A stretch of DNA of 64,000 nt, from positions 1 to 64,000 of the forward strand of contig NZ_JAKLTQ010000021.1 in NCBI RefSeq assembly GCF_022012395.1, in the 5' to 3' direction. Below, in pieces: positions 39,611 through 48,659 of this stretch (within the stretch, counting starts at the first letter, position 1; each line of letters starts with the position of its first letter). The position numbers and the translations under genes are program-made. The notes under the pieces were generated by a model. The model saw nothing but the letters and a program-made list of their open reading frames with translations. It ran no database searches and was not told the origin of the DNA. The DNA comes from Arthrobacter hankyongi. Its GTDB lineage: Bacteria; Actinomycetota; Actinomycetes; Actinomycetales; Micrococcaceae.

Positions 39611-40285
39611 ATGGCGCACTTCGTGATCATGGGATGCGGGCGCGTGGGCGTCACGCTGGCCCATACACTCGACGAGTCCGGCCACAGCGTGGCCGTGATC
39701 GACCAGGATGACCGGGCCTTCCGCCGGCTGCGCCGCGACTTTTCCGGGCGCAAGGTCACCGGCGTCGGCTTCGACCGGGACACGCTCCGGTACGCCGACA
39801 TCGAGCATGCCTATGCCTTCGCTGCGGTCTCCAGCGGCGACAACTCCAACATCCTGGCCACCCGGGTGGCCCGCGAAACGTTCCATGTCCCGCATGTCGT
39901 GGCACGGATCTACGATCCCGGCCGGGCCGAGATCTACCAGCGCCTGGGCATCCCGACGGTGGCCGCCGTGCGCTGGAGCGCGGACCAGGTGCTGCGCCGG
40001 ATCCTGCCCGAACAAAGCATCAACGGGGACTACCGGGAGGCGTCCGGACGCCTGATCCTGGGCGAGCTTTCACTGCACGAAGGCTGGGTGGGACACAATT
40101 TCGCCGATCTCGAGGCCGCCACCGGGGTACGGGTGGCGTACCTGACGCGCTTCGGCGAGGGAATGCTGCCGGCCGAGGACACGCGCTACCAGCAGGGCGA
40201 CATCGTGCACGCCATGATGGCCGTGGACAGCACCGCCGAGATCAGCCGCGTGCTGGCCAAGCCGCCAGTAAAGGAGTCGGAATGA
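39611..40285 (+). CDS. trkA: TrkA-type K+ transport NAD-binding subunit (CeoB-like)
   Basis: RCK/TrkA regulatory subunit of potassium uptake, 224 aa. TrkA_N Rossmann domain with the GCGRVGVTLA dinucleotide motif at the N-terminus and Asp at the end of strand 2 (VIDQD), then a TrkA_C domain (SLHEGWVGHNFADLE) after residue ~140. Start: ATG at 39611; a GGAGG site is present but 13 nt away, so a start further upstream is not excluded. It overlaps the second trkA by 4 nt. Matches the ceoB-ceoC pair of mycobacteria. Confidence 0.9.
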   Translation: MAHFVIMGCGRVGVTLAHTLDESGHSVAVIDQDDRAFRRLRRDFSGRKVTGVGFDRDTLRYADIEHAYAFAAVSSGDNSNILATRVARETFHVPHVVARIYDPGRAEIYQRLGIPTVAAVRWSADQVLRRILPEQSINGDYREASGRLILGELSLHEGWVGHNFADLEAATGVRVAYLTRFGEGMLPAEDTRYQQGDIVHAMMAVDSTAEISRVLAKPPVKESE

Positions 40286-41001
40286 AAGTCGTCATTGCCG
40301 GTGCGGGCAGCGTCGGATCCTCGATCGCCCGCGAACTGCTGTCCAACAACCACGACATCCTGCTGATCGACGAAAAGCCCGAGGTGATCGGCCGCAGCGG
40401 GCTCAAGGGTGCGCGCTGGCTGATCGGCGATGCGTGTGAAATTACCACGCTGCGCGACGCCAAACTGGAGGAGGCCGACGTTGTCGTCTCCGCCACCGGA
40501 GACGACAAGGTCAACTTGGTGGTCTCGCTGCTGGCCAAAAGCGAATTCGGCGTGGGCCGGACGGTGGGCCGGGTGAACAACCCGAAGAACGACTGGATGT
40601 TCGACGATTCATGGGGCGTGGACGTGGCGGTGAACACCCCGCGGTTGATGACGGCGCTGGTGGAAGAGGCGGTGGAAATCGGGGACCTGGTGCGCCTGCT
40701 CACGCTGCAGACCGGAGTCGCCTCGCTGGTCGAATTCACGGTGCCGCAGGACTCGCCGCTGATCGGCCGCATGCTCAGCTCGATCGACTGGCCGCACGAC
40801 AGCACGGTGGTGGCGATCCTGCGCGACGACGTCCCGATCACCCCCGGCCCCGACGATGTCATCGAGGCCCGGGACGAGCTGTTCTTCATCACCACCATCC
40901 CGGCCGAGGACGAACTGCGCCTAGTCCTCGTTCCGGGGTCCGGGACCGCTGCCGGCTCCGCCGCCGACGGTACCGCCGGTGCCGGCGCCGGCGGGGCGTG
41001 A
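40282..41001 (+). CDS. trkA: TrkA-type K+ transport NAD-binding subunit (CeoC-like)
   Basis: Second RCK subunit, 239 aa. It begins with the dinucleotide-binding motif VVIAGAGSVGSSIA, has the acidic strand-2 end (LIDEKPE) and a TrkA_C domain after ~140 (VEFTVPQDSPLIGRML). It is coupled to the first by ATGA. The last ~25 residues are a Gly/Ala/Ser low-complexity tail read across the 3' end of the convergent DUF3159 gene, an 81-bp overlap. It would pair with the first subunit as a regulator of a K+ transporter, probably the divergent permease. Confidence 0.9.
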   Translation: MKVVIAGAGSVGSSIARELLSNNHDILLIDEKPEVIGRSGLKGARWLIGDACEITTLRDAKLEEADVVVSATGDDKVNLVVSLLAKSEFGVGRTVGRVNNPKNDWMFDDSWGVDVAVNTPRLMTALVEEAVEIGDLVRLLTLQTGVASLVEFTVPQDSPLIGRMLSSIDWPHDSTVVAILRDDVPITPGPDDVIEARDELFFITTIPAEDELRLVLVPGSGTAAGSAADGTAGAGAGGA

Positions 41002-41673
41002 GACCAGCCAGGCGAACCACAGCGCCAGCGCGTACAGCGGCAGGCCCATGACCAGGCGGGTGGTGCCCAGGGCCACCACATTGTCAGCCAGGTACAGCGG
41101 CACCTGCACCACCAGCCGCAGCGCCATCACCGCGACCAGGATCCAGGTGGCCGCGTTGTAGCGGCGGAGCCGGCGGCGGTCCCGGCGCCAGTCCAGTCCT
41201 TCACCGCGGACGAAACCGAAGAGCAGGCCCGCCAGCGGCCATTTGATGAAGACCGAGACAGCCATCGCTGCGATGTAGGCGGCATTGGTAAAGAATCCCC
41301 AGAGGAAGTAGTCCTTGGGCTGGCCCGTACTGTTGGCCACGAAGGCACAGATAGCCACGCCGACCAGCCCGGAGAAGGCCTGTGCCGCGGAGCCTCGCTG
41401 GATCAGCCGGACGAGGGTAAAGACCGCCGCCACCGCCACCGAACCGATCAAGGCCGGCCCCAACTGGCCGAAAACGGTGAACGCCACGAGGAACACCAGG
41501 CCGGGCAGGATGCTTTCGGCCAGGCCACGGACACCGCCGATGGACTGCATCACGTCGATCCGGCCGTCCTCGCCGCGGCTGACCCCCGCCTTGGCGGCGT
41601 AGGCCCCGGCCAGGTCGCCGAGGGACGGCTGGCCCTCCGGCGGCTCGCTGTCCGGGTGCTGCTGTTCTGCCAT
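40921..41673 (-). CDS. DUF3159 domain-containing membrane protein
   Basis: Conserved actinobacterial membrane protein of 250 aa (Rv2693c family). About five or six helices; the family core is the segment IDVMQSIGGVRGLAESILPGLVFLVAFTVFGQ and, later, GFFTNAAYIAAMAVSVFIKWPLAGLLFGF. The ATG at 41673 is chosen over one at 41706. The start is 4 nt after the stop of the OB-fold gene. The C-terminal tail is Gly/Pro-rich and overlaps the second trkA on the other strand by 81 bp. Function unknown. Confidence 0.87.
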   Translation of the reverse strand: MAEQQHPDSEPPEGQPSLGDLAGAYAAKAGVSRGEDGRIDVMQSIGGVRGLAESILPGLVFLVAFTVFGQLGPALIGSVAVAAVFTLVRLIQRGSAAQAFSGLVGVAICAFVANSTGQPKDYFLWGFFTNAAYIAAMAVSVFIKWPLAGLLFGFVRGEGLDWRRDRRRLRRYNAATWILVAVMALRLVVQVPLYLADNVVALGTTRLVMGLPLYALALWFAWLVSRPAGAGTGGTVGGGAGSGPGPRNED

Positions 41674-41677
41674 GGTG

Positions 41678-42013
41678 TCAGGCCTCCGTCTGGCTGAGGA
41701 TTTCATATCGCGGGTTATAGATGGTCGGCATGCCGTCCACCGTGCACACCATGCCCTCGAAGCCCAGCTGGATGCCGGCCTCGATGCCGGGCACCCGGTG
41801 CTGGCCCAGCCAGACCAGTCGGACCCGGACCGGCGGTGCGGCCCCGACCTGGTCCGGGTCCGTCACCACGGCGATGAATTTCGGTGCCTGGCCGGCAGGC
41901 AAAATGGTGATGGCGTCCACATAGCCGCTGGATGCGGCCCGTCCCCGGACCGGTAATCGGTCCAGTCCGACCCGGCCTGCCGAACGACCGCCCGGCCGCG
42001 GCAGTTCAGCCAA
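41678..42013 (-). CDS. OB-fold nucleic-acid-binding-domain protein
   Basis: Small protein of about 111 aa, recognised by position and pattern as the OB-fold protein of the dut-ceoBC region (Rv2694c-like). Five beta strands can be traced in the C-terminal 85 residues (ITILPAGQAPKFIAVVTDP, VRVRLVWLGQ, GIEAGIQLGFEGMVCTVDG). The first ~25 residues look like an unstructured extension, so the true start may be further in. It overlaps the DUF3710 stop by 8 nt. Nucleic acid binding is inferred. Confidence 0.7.
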   Translation of the reverse strand: MAELPRPGGRSAGRVGLDRLPVRGRAASSGYVDAITILPAGQAPKFIAVVTDPDQVGAAPPVRVRLVWLGQHRVPGIEAGIQLGFEGMVCTVDGMPTIYNPRYEILSQTEA

Positions 42014-42728
42014 TCTCGGTGATTTCCGGCCCGCGCTCCGGAGCGGTCAGGCCGGGACCGGGAGCCGGCACCGCCGGGCCTTCGCGGGTGGCGTCCTTGG
42101 GCAGCCGCAGCGTGAGCAGGTCCCGCGGCGGCATCGGCGCGTCGCCGCGGACCACCACGGTGGAACGGAACATTTCCTCCAGGGCCGCCGCCTGCTCGCG
42201 GTCCAGGGCCGCCGGTCCGCCAATCACGCCGCGCAGGAACCAGCGAGGCCCGTCCACACCCAGGAACCGCGCCACCCGGTAGCCGCGCTGGCCGTCCGGC
42301 ATCTGCACCGGAAGCTTGGCCACGACCTCGGTGCCGAGCGCACCCTCGAGCTCCTCGACAGTGCCGCCCTCGGAGGACACCGAAGAGGCGATCTGGTTGC
42401 GGATTTCCTCCCACAGGCCCTCCGACTTCGGCGCAGCGAAGGCCTGCAGCTGCAGGCTGGAACCGCCGAAGTCCAGCGTCACGGCCACAACCCGCTGGGT
42501 GCTTTCCTCGACCTCGAGCCGCAGCTGCAGGCCTTCCCGCGGCATGAGCCGCAGCGCGCCGAGATCCAGGTAGCCGTCCAGGCCGGCAGCTTCGTCACTG
42601 TCGAACGGGCCGTTGCTGCGCAGGCCCTCGACTTCTGCGGGCTGCTCCGCCGCACCGGCTTCGCTGCCGTCCGCCCCGGGCTGCGGCCGGGTGTTTTCTG
42701 AATTCTTCTTCCGGCGGCCAAAAACCAT
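42006..42728 (-). CDS. DUF3710 domain-containing protein
   Basis: Conserved actinobacterial protein of 240 aa (Rv2696c family). A basic start (MVFGRRKKNSE) and an acidic linker lead to the conserved domain from about residue 45: DGYLDLGALRLMPREGLQLRLE, the VSSEGGTVEELEGALGTEV segment and GPRWFLRGVIGGPAA. The ATG at 42728 has GAGAGAGGG. Downstream of dut in the same direction, it is part of a conserved unit with the OB-fold and DUF3159 genes. Function unknown. Confidence 0.88.
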   Translation of the reverse strand: MVFGRRKKNSENTRPQPGADGSEAGAAEQPAEVEGLRSNGPFDSDEAAGLDGYLDLGALRLMPREGLQLRLEVEESTQRVVAVTLDFGGSSLQLQAFAAPKSEGLWEEIRNQIASSVSSEGGTVEELEGALGTEVVAKLPVQMPDGQRGYRVARFLGVDGPRWFLRGVIGGPAALDREQAAALEEMFRSTVVVRGDAPMPPRDLLTLRLPKDATREGPAVPAPGPGLTAPERGPEITEIG

Positions 42729-42789
42729 CGCGGATCCCTCTCTCCGGTTCCTCACCGGTGTGCTTGATTGTCCGGGGCTGCGGCCGGAG

Positions 42790-43257
42790 CTAGGCCGGGG
42801 GGCCGAAGCCGCCGGTGGAACCGAAGCCGCCGGCGCCCCGTACGGACTCGGGCAGTTCCTCCACCAGTTCGAAGGCGGCGGTCTCCACCCGCTGGATGAC
42901 CAGCTGGGCAATCCGGTCCCCGCGCTTGAAGCTAAGGGTCTCGGCGCTGTCAGTATTCAGCAGCGTCACGGCGATTTCCCCGCGGTACCCGGCGTCCACC
43001 GTGCCCGGTGCGTTGACAATGGTCAGCCCATGCTTGGTGGCGAGGCCGGAACGCGGATGGATCAGGGCAACGTATCCGTGCGGCAGGGCCAGGGAGACAC
43101 CCGTGGGGACCAGGATGCGCTCGCCCGGCCGGAGCCGGAAATCGATCCGCGTGCGCAGATCCGCACCGGCGTCGCCCGGGTGTGCGTAGGCTGGCGGTTC
43201 CAGGCCGTCGTCGAGCATTTTCAGCTGGACGCTGAGCGTGGGAGGTACTTGTTGCAC
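42790..43257 (-). CDS. dut: dUTP diphosphatase
   Basis: Trimeric dUTPase; hydrolyses dUTP to dUMP, keeping uracil out of DNA and feeding dTMP synthesis. 155 aa from the GTG at 43257. All five motifs are seen: DAGADL (1), PRSGLA (2), [15 protein letters not shown] (3, with the catalytic Asp), [10 protein letters not shown] (4) and the C-terminal [10 protein letters not shown] arm (5). An ATG at 43344 would add 29 residues not typical of the family. Confidence 0.95.
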   Translation of the reverse strand: MQQVPPTLSVQLKMLDDGLEPPAYAHPGDAGADLRTRIDFRLRPGERILVPTGVSLALPHGYVALIHPRSGLATKHGLTIVNAPGTVDAGYRGEIAVTLLNTDSAETLSFKRGDRIAQLVIQRVETAAFELVEELPESVRGAGGFGSTGGFGPPA

Positions 43258-43423
43258 GTCTGTTGCCGTTTCCGTTCCTATGATCGGGTGACCGGGCCTG
43301 ATCCGCCCTGGTCCCGTGTGGCCCCGCTCTGCGGGCAGATTCATCCGCTCATCACTCTAGCGTGTTTGCCGGGGCGCCTCCTACGAAGATGAAATGCCCC
43401 CGAAAAGGTGGAAAGCTGAAGCT

Positions 43424-43927
43424 ATGAGTGCAGAACCATCCCCCGCCGCAGACGGCCCCGGAGCAGCCGCAGGAACCGCCGACCCGGTCCTCTTCGAGGA
43501 GCGGCTCTGGCCATCGTTCTGGATCTGGCTGGTGGCCGCGGGCATCTCCGGCGCGGTGATCCTGATCTTCGCACCCATCGACGTGGTCATCGGCTATGTG
43601 GCTGCCGGCATCGTCGCCGTCATCCTCGCAGTGCTGCTGGTCACTTCGACGCCGCGGATCACCGTCACCGCGGGACTGCTGCAGGTGGGCCGGGCCCAGA
43701 TCGAACGCCGCTACATCGGCAGCGTGGAAGACTTCCGCGGCGAGGACGCCACCCGCCAGCGCGGCCCCGAACTGAACGGCACCGCGTACCTGTGCATCCG
43801 CGGCTGGATCGACCCGGTGGTCAAGATCGAGATCACCGACGAGGCGGACCGGACCCCTTACTGGCTGGCATCGACGAGGCGGCCGGCGCAACTTGTTGCC
43901 GCCTTGACCGCCCCCGCCCCCGCCTGA
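43424..43927 (+). CDS. DUF3093 domain-containing membrane protein
   Basis: Conserved actinobacterial protein of 167 aa (Rv2698 family). Two adjacent membrane helices (WPSFWIWLVAAGISGAVILIF and VVIGYVAAGIVAVILAVLLV) are followed by a cytoplasmic beta-rich domain with the family pattern TPRITVTAGLLQVGRAQIERRYIG and YLCIRGWIDPVVKIEI. The ATG at 43424 follows GGTGGAAAG. It is divergent from dut and convergent with DUF4193, the usual arrangement. Function unknown. Confidence 0.87.
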   Translation: MSAEPSPAADGPGAAAGTADPVLFEERLWPSFWIWLVAAGISGAVILIFAPIDVVIGYVAAGIVAVILAVLLVTSTPRITVTAGLLQVGRAQIERRYIGSVEDFRGEDATRQRGPELNGTAYLCIRGWIDPVVKIEITDEADRTPYWLASTRRPAQLVAALTAPAPA

Positions 43928-43995
43928 TCCCGGGCGCCCTTTAGCTACGCAGTTCCATTCGGGTGCCACCTGCCGGCCGTTGGGTCCCGGGGCAG

Positions 43996-44295
43996 TCAGC
44001 CTTCGCAGTCCTTGCAGTACAGCAGTCCGTCCTTCTCCCGTGCCACCTGGGAGCGGTGGCGGACCAGGAAGCAGGAGGCACAGGTGAACTCGTCGGCCTG
44101 GGCAGGCAGCACGCGGACCATCAGCTCTTCGCCGGAAAGATCCGCGCCCGGCAGTTCGAAGCCTTCGGCCGCTTCGGCCTCATCCTCATCTACGACGGCA
44201 GACTGCTTGTTGGAACGGTGGGTCTTCAGTTCCTCGATGGATTCCTCATTGAGGTCTTCCTCAGTCTTACGCGGCGCATCGTAGTCAGTCGCCAT
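43996..44295 (-). CDS. DUF4193 domain-containing protein, second copy
   Basis: Acidic 99-aa protein with two CxxC pairs (CASC and CKDC), a likely zinc ribbon. It lies where the single-copy gene is found in other actinobacteria, next to DUF3093 and dut and before sepH, so it is the ancestral copy; the paralog is at 10793-11092. The two share the acidic core PGADLSGEEL and the whole DEFTCASCFLVRH block but differ in the N-terminal half. Function unknown. Confidence 0.9.
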   Translation of the reverse strand: MATDYDAPRKTEEDLNEESIEELKTHRSNKQSAVVDEDEAEAAEGFELPGADLSGEELMVRVLPAQADEFTCASCFLVRHRSQVAREKDGLLYCKDCEG

Positions 44296-44608
44296 AATTG
44301 TTTGTTCACGCTCCGGTCGTTCGCAGTTATGAAGCAGTGCTGCTTCGGATGATCCGCTGCCCCGGGGCCTGCGCCGGTGGAGCCCGCAGATCTGTCACAG
44401 CACAACGTATTCATGCCCGATTTTGTGCCCGTAACGCGAAGATTCTGGCGCATCGGCCGCACGATTGCCAAACCAACGCGTCCGGACGGGTATGAGACGC
44501 ACATTATCTACGCGCCACACCGCCGAAAACAATAGGAATTGGCCCCTATGGGTGGCAAAGTCAATGGCAGAGTTTCAGGCAGGAAATGTCGTTCAGTGGA
44601 GGGTTTTC
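44296..44608. other. Divergent intergenic region between DUF4193 and sepH
   Basis: 313 nt holding the promoters of both genes. No gene is supported. AT-rich patches at about 44400-44440 and 44500-44590 are likely promoter parts, but no -35/-10 pair stands out, and no operator is evident. Confidence 0.4.
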
Positions 44609-45952
44609 ATGCAAGATCTGCGGCTGGTGGGCGTCCATGAGGACGGTGAACATCTGCTGTTGAGCAGTGGAAGCGGCGCCAGCTACCGGCTGGCGATTGA
44701 CGAAGCTCTCCGCGTCGCCGCCAGGCCCGCGCCCCGCGTGCAGCCCGGCGGGACGGATTCCGAGACGGCCATGTCGCCGCGGGAAATCCAGGCCCGCATC
44801 CGCGCCGGCGCTACCGTGGAAGAGGTGGCCGCGGAGTCCGGCGAGGACCTGGAGCGGATCCTGCGCTTCGAAGGTCCGGTGCGCGCCGAACGCGACTACA
44901 TGGCCAGCATGGCCCGGCAGGTGGAGGTCTCGGCTGCGCTGCCGGCCACCGACGGCCGCTCCGCCTTCGACGACGAACCGGCCGCGCTGGGCGACATGGC
45001 CACCTTCCGCCTGCGGGAATTCGGCGTCGACACCGCCACCCTCGTGTGGGACGCCTGGCGCCTGCAGGACGGGACCTGGGAGGTGGTCGCCGCCTTTGCA
45101 TTGCCCGAGGAGGGCATCCCCAGCGTCGGCGAAGAGCCGCCGGCCCGGTGGATCTACAGCCCCGCGCGCAAGACCATCCGCAATGCCAACCGCTGGGCGC
45201 AGCAGCTGAGCGAACTGGAACCCGTGGAAGGTGCGCTGCCCGCACGCCGGCTCACGGCTGTGGCGGACCGGGTCTTCGACTTCGAGGCCGAGGACGCCCA
45301 GGATCCGGAAGCAGACCCGGCCGCCGCCGTAGAGGAGCAGGAAGCCTCGGATAACCTGCTGGAGGTGCTGCGCTCGCGCCGCGGCCACCGGCTGGGCGTC
45401 GACGAGGATGCGGACGATGCGCTGGCCCTGATGCTGAACCGCGGCCATATTCCTGCCGCGCATCCGCGCGGCGTCCCGTCCGATGCGCATCCCTCCACCG
45501 GCAGCCTGCCCGCCCTGGGCTACGCCTCTGCCAACAATGCGGGCGACGACACCGGGAACGACGGCGCGGACGACGCCGGTGCCCGGCACCCGTTCTTCCC
45601 GCCGCTGAGCCTGGCCTCCGTGCGGGACACCGCGCCGGCTCCGGCCCCGCTGGACCTGCCCGGCGGCATCAGCACGATCACACGCGAAATCACCCTCTCC
45701 GGCGAGCCGGCCGACGTCCCGGCCGACGGCGCGCCGGACGGGACCGCGCCCGCGGCGCAGGATGATCCGGAGGCGCCGGAAACCGCAGACGCCGTAGAAA
45801 CAGAAGAATCGTACGAGGCGGACGTCCAGTCCGGCGAACCTGAAACCGCCCCGGCCCAGCGCGACGAGTCCCCGGCAAAGCGCCCGGTCAAGGCCAAGCG
45901 CTCCTCCATCCCAAGCTGGGACGAAATCGTCTTCGGCACCAAGAGCGAATAA
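44609..45952 (+). CDS. sepH: Septation protein SepH (DUF3071)
   Basis: Cell-division regulator of actinobacteria that binds FtsZ and helps Z-ring assembly; 447 aa. The N-terminal DUF3071 domain (about 1-190) begins with the family-typical QDLRLVGVHEDGEHLLL and contains a helix-turn-helix-like stretch (SPREIQARIRAGATVEEVAAESGEDLERI) and the YSPARKTIRNANRWAQQLS end. A long acidic, Pro/Ala-rich disordered linker follows, with a conserved basic tail (KRSSIPSWDEIVFG) at the C-terminus. ATG with GTGGAGGG. Confidence 0.93.
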   Translation: MQDLRLVGVHEDGEHLLLSSGSGASYRLAIDEALRVAARPAPRVQPGGTDSETAMSPREIQARIRAGATVEEVAAESGEDLERILRFEGPVRAERDYMASMARQVEVSAALPATDGRSAFDDEPAALGDMATFRLREFGVDTATLVWDAWRLQDGTWEVVAAFALPEEGIPSVGEEPPARWIYSPARKTIRNANRWAQQLSELEPVEGALPARRLTAVADRVFDFEAEDAQDPEADPAAAVEEQEASDNLLEVLRSRRGHRLGVDEDADDALALMLNRGHIPAAHPRGVPSDAHPSTGSLPALGYASANNAGDDTGNDGADDAGARHPFFPPLSLASVRDTAPAPAPLDLPGGISTITREITLSGEPADVPADGAPDGTAPAAQDDPEAPETADAVETEESYEADVQSGEPETAPAQRDESPAKRPVKAKRSSIPSWDEIVFGTKSE

Positions 45953-45973
45953 CCGCCTGGGGCAGGGACCAGC

Positions 45974-47203
45974 TCAGCCGCGCCGGCGCCGTCCCCTGCC
46001 CGCCGTTCCCGCAGAGACCCTGGCACCGGCGCCGCCGGCCGTATTGGCCAAGGTCAGCAGCGGCACCTCGCGCTCGGCCCGAGTCAGCGACCCGTGCTGC
46101 CCGATCTGTTCCATTGCCGCCGGAGCGACCCGGCGCAGGTCGTAGAGCGCGAGCGGCTCACGGGCGGCCACCAGCACGTCACCGATCCGCGGCAGCACCG
46201 CCGCCTCCACCTGGCCGAACAGACCATGGGAGACCGCTTCCTCCCGGGTCAGTACCCAGGCCTGCCGCCCGAAGGCCTGCCGCCAGGACTGCAGCAGCTG
46301 CTCCCGATGGGCCGGGCCGGCGTCCGGCTCAAAGTACAGATGCACCATCCGCGGCTCCCCCGCCGTGTGCCGCACCCCGGCGGTCAGCAGTGGATCTGCC
46401 GAGTAGTCGATCCGCTGTTCCGGCGCCACGTCCAGCATGCCGTGGTCCGCAGTGAGCAGCAGCAGCGTGTCCGACGGCAGGGCGGCGGACAGCCGGCGCA
46501 TCGCCGAATCCAGCTCTTCCAGCGCATTCCCCCACTGCGCCGAGCCGCAGCCGTAGCGGTGGCCGGCCTTGTCCAGTTCATTGAAGTACAGATACATCAG
46601 CACCTTGTCGTGCGCAGCCAGGTGCTCGGCTGCCGCCTGGGTCCGTGCGTGGCCGGTGACCGCGGGCACGAAGGTCCCGCCCCGCAGGGCGGCCCGGGTC
46701 ATCCCCGAAGCAGCAAATTTCGGCAGGCTGACGGTGACCACCGGCAATTCGGCCGCCACCTGCTCCAGCACCGTGGGATTCGGCTGCCAGAGCAGCGGAT
46801 CCACGCCCTCGTCCCAGTTGCCCAGCTGGTTCACCACCTTGTCCTGCAGCGGGTCCAGCACGTCGTAGCCGACCATGCCGTGCCGGCCCGGTTCCAAGCC
46901 GGTGCCCAGGCTGGCCAGCGAGGCCACGGTCGTGGAGGGGAACGCGCTGCCGAGGGTGCGTGAATTTTCCAGGTACTGGCGCAGGAACGGTGCGTGGCCG
47001 CCGCGCTGTTTCAGCAGCGCCTTGCCCAGCCCGTCGACCATCACCACGCAGATCCGGCGGGCAACCGGCAGGCCCAAGGCGTTGTCGAAGCCCTCCAGGC
47101 CCAGGGCGGCCGCGGCGCTGGTGAAGACGTCTGCGATGCTGTTCCGGCCGTAGCCCGGTGGTGCGGGCAGCGGCTCCCGCACGGATTCCACGTGCGCCGT
47201 CAT
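45974..47203 (-). CDS. Alkaline-phosphatase-superfamily phosphodiesterase/nucleotide pyrophosphatase
   Basis: Metal-dependent phosphodiesterase of the type I family, 409 aa. Seen: the first metal site VVMVDGLG, the nucleophile Thr in AFPSTTVASLASLGTG, a metal-binding site NELDKAGHRYG, TADHGMLDV and the later His region; all are typical of the superfamily. No signal peptide. The substrate is unknown. The ATG overlaps the DUF5998 stop (TGATG), and the pair is conserved in actinobacteria. It ends 21 nt from the convergent sepH. Confidence 0.88.
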   Translation of the reverse strand: MTAHVESVREPLPAPPGYGRNSIADVFTSAAAALGLEGFDNALGLPVARRICVVMVDGLGKALLKQRGGHAPFLRQYLENSRTLGSAFPSTTVASLASLGTGLEPGRHGMVGYDVLDPLQDKVVNQLGNWDEGVDPLLWQPNPTVLEQVAAELPVVTVSLPKFAASGMTRAALRGGTFVPAVTGHARTQAAAEHLAAHDKVLMYLYFNELDKAGHRYGCGSAQWGNALEELDSAMRRLSAALPSDTLLLLTADHGMLDVAPEQRIDYSADPLLTAGVRHTAGEPRMVHLYFEPDAGPAHREQLLQSWRQAFGRQAWVLTREEAVSHGLFGQVEAAVLPRIGDVLVAAREPLALYDLRRVAPAAMEQIGQHGSLTRAEREVPLLTLANTAGGAGARVSAGTAGRGRRRRG

Positions 47204-47868
47204 CAGCGCTGGTGGTGGCTGCGCGTGAGCCGGCCGGCCAGCCGCGGCCGGGATCCGGGCAGCTCCGTGCTGCGCGCCAGGACCGGCACGGCGGTGTTGA
47301 CCTTGCGCAGCGCGCGGGCGAACGCCTTGGCGTTCTGCACGGCCTGGGACCCGTCCGCCTCGGCGCTGACGCGGATCACGATGTCGTCCTGGACTATCGT
47401 GCCGGTGTAGCCGTGGTCCGCATCGCACTGCGGGTCCCCGCAGCCGGCCGGGCCCATATCCAGCCGCTGGCCGCCGGACCAGGCGATCGACAAAGTCAGC
47501 TCCCGGGCCAGGTCCGAGGGCTGGTAGTCCTGCGGCTGCGCGTAGACATAGCTGAGCACCACGGAGTTGATCTGGCTTACCGGTACCGATTCGGTGGAGA
47601 TCTGGGCCATGACCTGGTGACCGGCATCGTCCAGCTGCTGGTCGTCCACGTGGGTGACCACCAGCATGTCCTCGGTCAGCACCAGCACGGTGATGTGCCG
47701 GTGCACCTCGGTGCGGTCGAAGTGGGTCTCCAGGTGGACCAGGTGGGACAGCGGGACCCGCTCATCCAGCGCATCGTGCACCACGTCGGCGACCAGCAGC
47801 GGGTAGAAGCCTGCCCGGTTCAGGTCCTCGTCAAGGCTGCGTCGTGCGGAAGTCGCGGAAGAAGTCAT
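47203..47868 (-). CDS. DUF5998 family protein
   Basis: Conserved actinobacterial protein of 221 aa, with a beta-rich pattern (THFDRTEVHRHITVLVLTEDMLVVTHVDD, INSVVLSYVY) that resembles PH-like domains, and a CGDPQCDADH segment with two cysteines. Function unknown. The ATG is preceded by CAGAAT 6 nt upstream, a possible leaderless start. It is coupled to the phosphodiesterase gene. Confidence 0.8.
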   Translation of the reverse strand: MTSSATSARRSLDEDLNRAGFYPLLVADVVHDALDERVPLSHLVHLETHFDRTEVHRHITVLVLTEDMLVVTHVDDQQLDDAGHQVMAQISTESVPVSQINSVVLSYVYAQPQDYQPSDLARELTLSIAWSGGQRLDMGPAGCGDPQCDADHGYTGTIVQDDIVIRVSAEADGSQAVQNAKAFARALRKVNTAVPVLARSTELPGSRPRLAGRLTRSHHQR

Positions 47869-47931
47869 GTTTTCATTCTGGCCCAGACCGCGGGCCGAAC
47901 GCGAACCGGCAGGGCTTCCGTCACCGGCGGA

Positions 47932-48543
47932 TCAGGCGCCCCGGGCGTGGGACTCGGACCCGATCTTCTCGATCCAGGCCAGCGCCATCGCCGAGAGGAT
48001 GAACGCAATGTGGATGATCGTCTGCCACAGCAGCAGGCTGTCCGCGTGCGGCGCCAGCTCCGGGTTGGTGTAATAGCCTTTGGCCTCGACGAAGGACTTG
48101 AGCAGGTGCACCGAGGAAATTCCGACGATCGCCATGGCCAGCTTCACCTTGAGGATGTTCGCGTTCACATGCGAGAGCCATTCCGGCTGGTCGCGGTGCC
48201 CCTGCACCGAGAGTTTGGATACGAAGGTCTCGTAACCGCCGATTATCACCATGATCAGCAGGTTGGCGACCATGACCACATCCACCAGGCCCAGCACCAT
48301 CAGCATCATTTCGGTCTCGGACAGGGTGGTGAGCCGGACGCCGAGATGCAGCAGTTCCTTCATGAAGGTGTAGACGTAGAACAGCTGGGCGACGATCAGC
48401 CCCAGGTACAGCGGTGCCTGCAGCCAGCGGCTGGCGAAGATCAGCGCACCCAGCGTGCCGGAGGCCGAAATCCGCGCCGGCGGTTCCGGCGGTACCGTGC
48501 GCTCTTGGTCCTGCCGGGGTTCGTGCTCGGTAAGCAGGCTCAC
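47932..48543 (-). CDS. YqhA/TIGR00645 family inner-membrane protein
   Basis: Membrane protein of 203 aa with about four helices. Seen: FASRWLQAPLYLGLIVAQLFYVYTF, LGLVDVVMVANLLIMVIIGGYETFVSK and the conserved KLAMAIVGISSVHLLKSF. Family members (E. coli YqhA) have no firm function. GTG start at 48543, with TGAGGAG 8 nt upstream. It lies between DUF5998 and the PatA-like gene, all on the minus strand. Confidence 0.87.
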   Translation of the reverse strand: MSLLTEHEPRQDQERTVPPEPPARISASGTLGALIFASRWLQAPLYLGLIVAQLFYVYTFMKELLHLGVRLTTLSETEMMLMVLGLVDVVMVANLLIMVIIGGYETFVSKLSVQGHRDQPEWLSHVNANILKVKLAMAIVGISSVHLLKSFVEAKGYYTNPELAPHADSLLLWQTIIHIAFILSAMALAWIEKIGSESHARGA

Positions 48544-48659
48544 TGGATGGTTCTCCTCACTGCGGTACTGGACAGCCGTCTCGGCCGGCTGCGGCTGCCG
48601 GCCGCTTCTGACTATCGGCCGCCAGCCGCTGCCCTGCAGTGTGCCGAACAACACAGCGG

